From Pseudomonadota bacterium (GTDB lineage Bacteria; Pseudomonadota; Gammaproteobacteria; Burkholderiales; Ferrovaceae), in assembly GCA_021850135.1 (NCBI GenBank), contig JAJZRV010000011.1, positions 1 through 40,250 of the forward strand: DNA of 40,250 nucleotides, written 5' to 3'. How positions within the stretch are numbered: position 1 is the stretch's first letter; each line of letters begins with the position of its first letter. Made by a program: the position numbers and the translations under genes. The notes under the pieces were generated by a model. That model was not told the origin of the DNA and did not search any database. It saw only the letters and a program-made list of their open reading frames with translations. This document shows, one piece after another, positions 37,678 to 40,250 of the stretch.

Positions 37678-38447
37678 TCCGTTCGCGCGACAACCCGCTG
37701 GCCCGGCAGTTTTCCAGCCTAGTCCACTCATCGCGACATCGGCACAAGTCGGGGCTGACCGTGCTGGACGGAATCCATCTGGTGGCGGCGTACGGCGAGA
37801 CACAGGGCGCGCCGCAAACGTTGCTGGTGAGCGAGAGTGGCCTGCGCCATCCCGAAGTGGTGCAACTGCTGGCCCGCAGCCCCATGCCGGAACCCGTCGT
37901 GCTGAGCGATGCATTGTTTTCCGAATGCGCCGCGGTCCAAGCCCCGCTGGGCATTGCCGCGATCATCGCAATGCCGGCTCCCCCGTTGCCGCCGGGCCCT
38001 CTTGGACCGTGCCTGATGCTGGAGGACATCCAGGACCCGGGCAACCTCGGCACACTCCTGCGCTCGGCCGCGGCAGCAGGCATTCCTCGCGCCTTTCTCT
38101 CGTCAGGCTGTACGCTGGCCTGGGCGCCGCGCGTGCTACGTGCCGGGATGGGGGCGCACTTCCAGATCGAACTGTACGAGGGCGTGGCGCTGGCCGAACT
38201 GGCATCGCGCCACGAGGGGCGGGTTCTCGGGGCAACCCTGCACGGGGCCCGCCCCTACTTCGACGTGGACCTCACCGGGACGGTGGCCCTCGTGATCGGC
38301 AACGAAGGCGCAGGCATCTCTTCCGGCCTCCTGGCCCAGGTGCATGAGCGCGTGTACATCCCCATGGCCGCCGGCATCGAGTCGCTCAATGCGGCAGTGG
38401 CGGGCTCCATCCTGATGTTTGAGCGGCAGCGCCAACAGCACCGCTAG
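37668..38447 (+). CDS. TrmH/SpoU family RNA 2'-O-methyltransferase
   Basis: [24 protein letters not shown]...[51 protein letters not shown] knot motifs. Confidence 0.93.
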   Translation: MRVIRSRDNPLARQFSSLVHSSRHRHKSGLTVLDGIHLVAAYGETQGAPQTLLVSESGLRHPEVVQLLARSPMPEPVVLSDALFSECAAVQAPLGIAAIIAMPAPPLPPGPLGPCLMLEDIQDPGNLGTLLRSAAAAGIPRAFLSSGCTLAWAPRVLRAGMGAHFQIELYEGVALAELASRHEGRVLGATLHGARPYFDVDLTGTVALVIGNEGAGISSGLLAQVHERVYIPMAAGIESLNAAVAGSILMFERQRQQHR

Positions 38448-39262
38448 TACAGGTGCCGGACGAGTCCCGTCTGGTGCAGGATGGTGGTGGACAATTCCTC
38501 GATCGACATGTTGGTGGATTCCAGGAAGGGAATTCCGTGGGTGCGCATCATGGCTTCGGCGGCCTGAATTTCGTGGCGGCAATTGGACAGGGACGCATAA
38601 CGGCTGTCTGGACGGCGTTCGGAGCGGATTTGGTGCAGTCGTTCCGGACGGATGGACAGTCCCCAAAGTTTCTTGCGCCAGGGATGTAGTGCGGACGGCA
38701 GTTGCTGCTTGTCCAGGTCTTCTGGAATGAGGGGGTAGTTGGCGGCCTTGATGCCGAACTGCATGGCGAGATACAGGCTGGTGGGCGTCTTGCCGGAGCG
38801 GGATACGCCGATCAGGATGATCTCGGCCTCGTCGAGCCCCTTGCTGTTGACGCCGTCGTCATGTGCCATGCAAAAGTTGATGGCGTTGATGCGCTGGGTA
38901 TAGGTGTGCAGGTCGCCCGTGCTGTGTGACTTGCCGACGGCATGGGAGGAAGGCGTTCCCAATTCCGACTCCAGCGGTGCGATGAAGATTTCAAAAAAAT
39001 CCAGCACCAGCGCGTCTGCGGTCCGGAGCATCTGGCGCATGGACTGATCAATCAGGGTGCTGAAGACGATGGGGCGTTGTCCGTCGGTTTTGGCTGCCAG
39101 ATTGATGGCGGCAATCGCATTCCGGGCGCGTTCCGGGTTGTCCACGAAGGGCATGGTGTGGCGCCGGAATTTCAGGGCCTCGAACTGGGTGATCAGGCTT
39201 TGGCCCAGCATTTCGGCGGTGATCCCGGTACGATCGGAGACGTAGAACACACTTCGCTTCAT
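38444..39262 (-). CDS. ppsR: Phosphoenolpyruvate synthase regulatory protein (bifunctional kinase/pyrophosphorylase, DUF299)
   Basis: MKRSVFYVSDRTGITAEMLGQSLITQF...AEIILIGVSRSGKTPTSLYLAMQFGIKAANYPLI...RYASLSNCRHEIQAAEAMMRTHGIPFLESTNMSIEELSTTIL; divergent from ppsA. Confidence 0.95.
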   Translation of the reverse strand: MKRSVFYVSDRTGITAEMLGQSLITQFEALKFRRHTMPFVDNPERARNAIAAINLAAKTDGQRPIVFSTLIDQSMRQMLRTADALVLDFFEIFIAPLESELGTPSSHAVGKSHSTGDLHTYTQRINAINFCMAHDDGVNSKGLDEAEIILIGVSRSGKTPTSLYLAMQFGIKAANYPLIPEDLDKQQLPSALHPWRKKLWGLSIRPERLHQIRSERRPDSRYASLSNCRHEIQAAEAMMRTHGIPFLESTNMSIEELSTTILHQTGLVRHLY

Positions 39263-39285
39263 CAAATCCACCAATTTTCAAAAGG

Positions 39286-39315
39286 TTATCCACAGCATAG
39301 CAGATGTCTTATAAT
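39286..39315 (+). promoter_or_regulatory. Putative ppsA promoter (TTATCC-18-TATAAT)
   Basis: Consensus TATAAT at 39310-39315; TTATCC at 39286-39291; ppsA ATG at 39344 preceded by GGGAGG. Confidence 0.55.
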
Positions 39316-39321
39316 AGACAA
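39294..39321 (-). promoter_or_regulatory. Putative ppsR promoter (TTGTCT-16-TATGCT), overlapping the ppsA promoter
   Basis: Minus strand TTGTCT (39321-39316), 16-nt spacer, TATGCT (39299-39294), upstream of ppsR. Confidence 0.4.
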
Positions 39322-39343
39322 CTTTTAGAGGTCGGGAGGCGCC

Positions 39344-40250
39344 ATGGCTGCCGGGTACATTCGCTGGTTTCAAGATCTTCGCATGACCGACGTGGACTCT
39401 GTGGGAGGCAAGAACGCTTCCCTGGGTGAAATGTTCAGCCAGTTGAGCCACGCCGGGGTCCGCGTTCCGGGAGGGTTTGCCACCACGGCGGCGGCCTACC
39501 GGGATTTTCTTGCGCAGGACGATCTTGCGACGCGCATCGAAACCGTGCTTGCCGCCCTCGACGTGGACGATGTGGAGGCGCTGGTCCAGGCGGGCGCCAA
39601 AATCCGCGATTGGGTGCTCAAGGCGCCGCTGCCCGAGCGGCTCGTCAAGGAAATTGCGGCGGGCTACGCCCAACTGGAGGCCGAGTCCGGACCCCATCCC
39701 TCTGTCGCCGTGCGCTCCTCGGCAACGGCTGAAGACTTGCCGGATGCCTCCTTTGCCGGCCAGCAGGAAACGCTCCTCAACATCACCGGCATCGACCAGG
39801 TGCTCGAAGCCGTCAAGCACGTGTTCGCATCACTCTACAACGATCGCGCCATTGCCTATCGCGTCCACCAGGGGTTTATCCATTCCGAGGTTGCGCTGTC
39901 GGCGGGGATCCAGCGGATGGCGCGCAGCGACGTGGGGGCGAGCGGCGTCCTGTTTACCATGGACACCGAGTCGGGCTTCGATCAGGTGGTGTTCATCACG
40001 GCAAGCTGGGGGCTGGGGGAAAGCGTGGTCCAGGGCGCAGTCAACCCGGACGAGTACTACGTCAGCAAGGTGGCACTGGCGCAGCACCGGCCCGCGGTTC
40101 TGATGCGCAACCTGGGCTCGAAGGCCACGCGCATGATCTACAGCGGGGACAAGACGGCGGGGCGCACGGTGACCACGGTGGAGACCGATGCGGCCGACCG
40201 TCACCGCTTTTGCCTCACCGATGCCGAACTGGAAGAGCTGGCACGCTACG
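39344..40250 (+). CDS. ppsA: Phosphoenolpyruvate synthase, N-terminal part (runs off the right edge)
   Basis: Translation from ATG 39344: [56 protein letters not shown]...[54 protein letters not shown]. Absent from the ORF track because it is open-ended. Confidence 0.96.
   Translation, partial: MAAGYIRWFQDLRMTDVDSVGGKNASLGEMFSQLSHAGVRVPGGFATTAAAYRDFLAQDDLATRIETVLAALDVDDVEALVQAGAKIRDWVLKAPLPERLVKEIAAGYAQLEAESGPHPSVAVRSSATAEDLPDASFAGQQETLLNITGIDQVLEAVKHVFASLYNDRAIAYRVHQGFIHSEVALSAGIQRMARSDVGASGVLFTMDTESGFDQVVFITASWGLGESVVQGAVNPDEYYVSKVALAQHRPAVLMRNLGSKATRMIYSGDKTAGRTVTTVETDAADRHRFCLTDAELEELARY

Overview
This 40,250-nt window is a dense, GC-rich chromosomal segment. Gene content and order look betaproteobacterial (inference from synteny, no search run). 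I recognise 40 protein-coding genes, 38 complete and two truncated by the window edges (glnE on the left, ppsA on the right). They fall in blocks: glnE-PPIase-bolA-yciB (minus); PHP phosphoesterase-trpS-scpA-scpB-rluB (plus); dapC-dapD-NRDE-dapE-prmB and queF (minus); smc-zipA-ligA-galU-def (plus); map-glnD (minus); the long rpsB-tsf-pyrH-frr-uppS-cdsA-dxr-rseP-bamA-skp-lpxD-fabZ-lpxA-lpxB-rnhB-trmH-type series (plus); then ppsR (minus) and ppsA (plus). I saw no rRNA, tRNA, CRISPR array, transposase, phage gene or defence system. Nearly all content is housekeeping, and I do not see a previously undescribed multi-gene system. The points most worth checking are: (1) bamA is split by one extra A in an A6 tract; (2) a structured rpsB 5' leader with a predicted three-way junction that looks like an S2 autoregulatory leader; (3) overlapping divergent ppsR/ppsA promoters with a TATAAT-centred inverted repeat and a consensus DnaA box; (4) a perfect 12-bp inverted repeat in the first codons of glnE; (5) an NRDE/TANGO2-family gene embedded in a dap operon.
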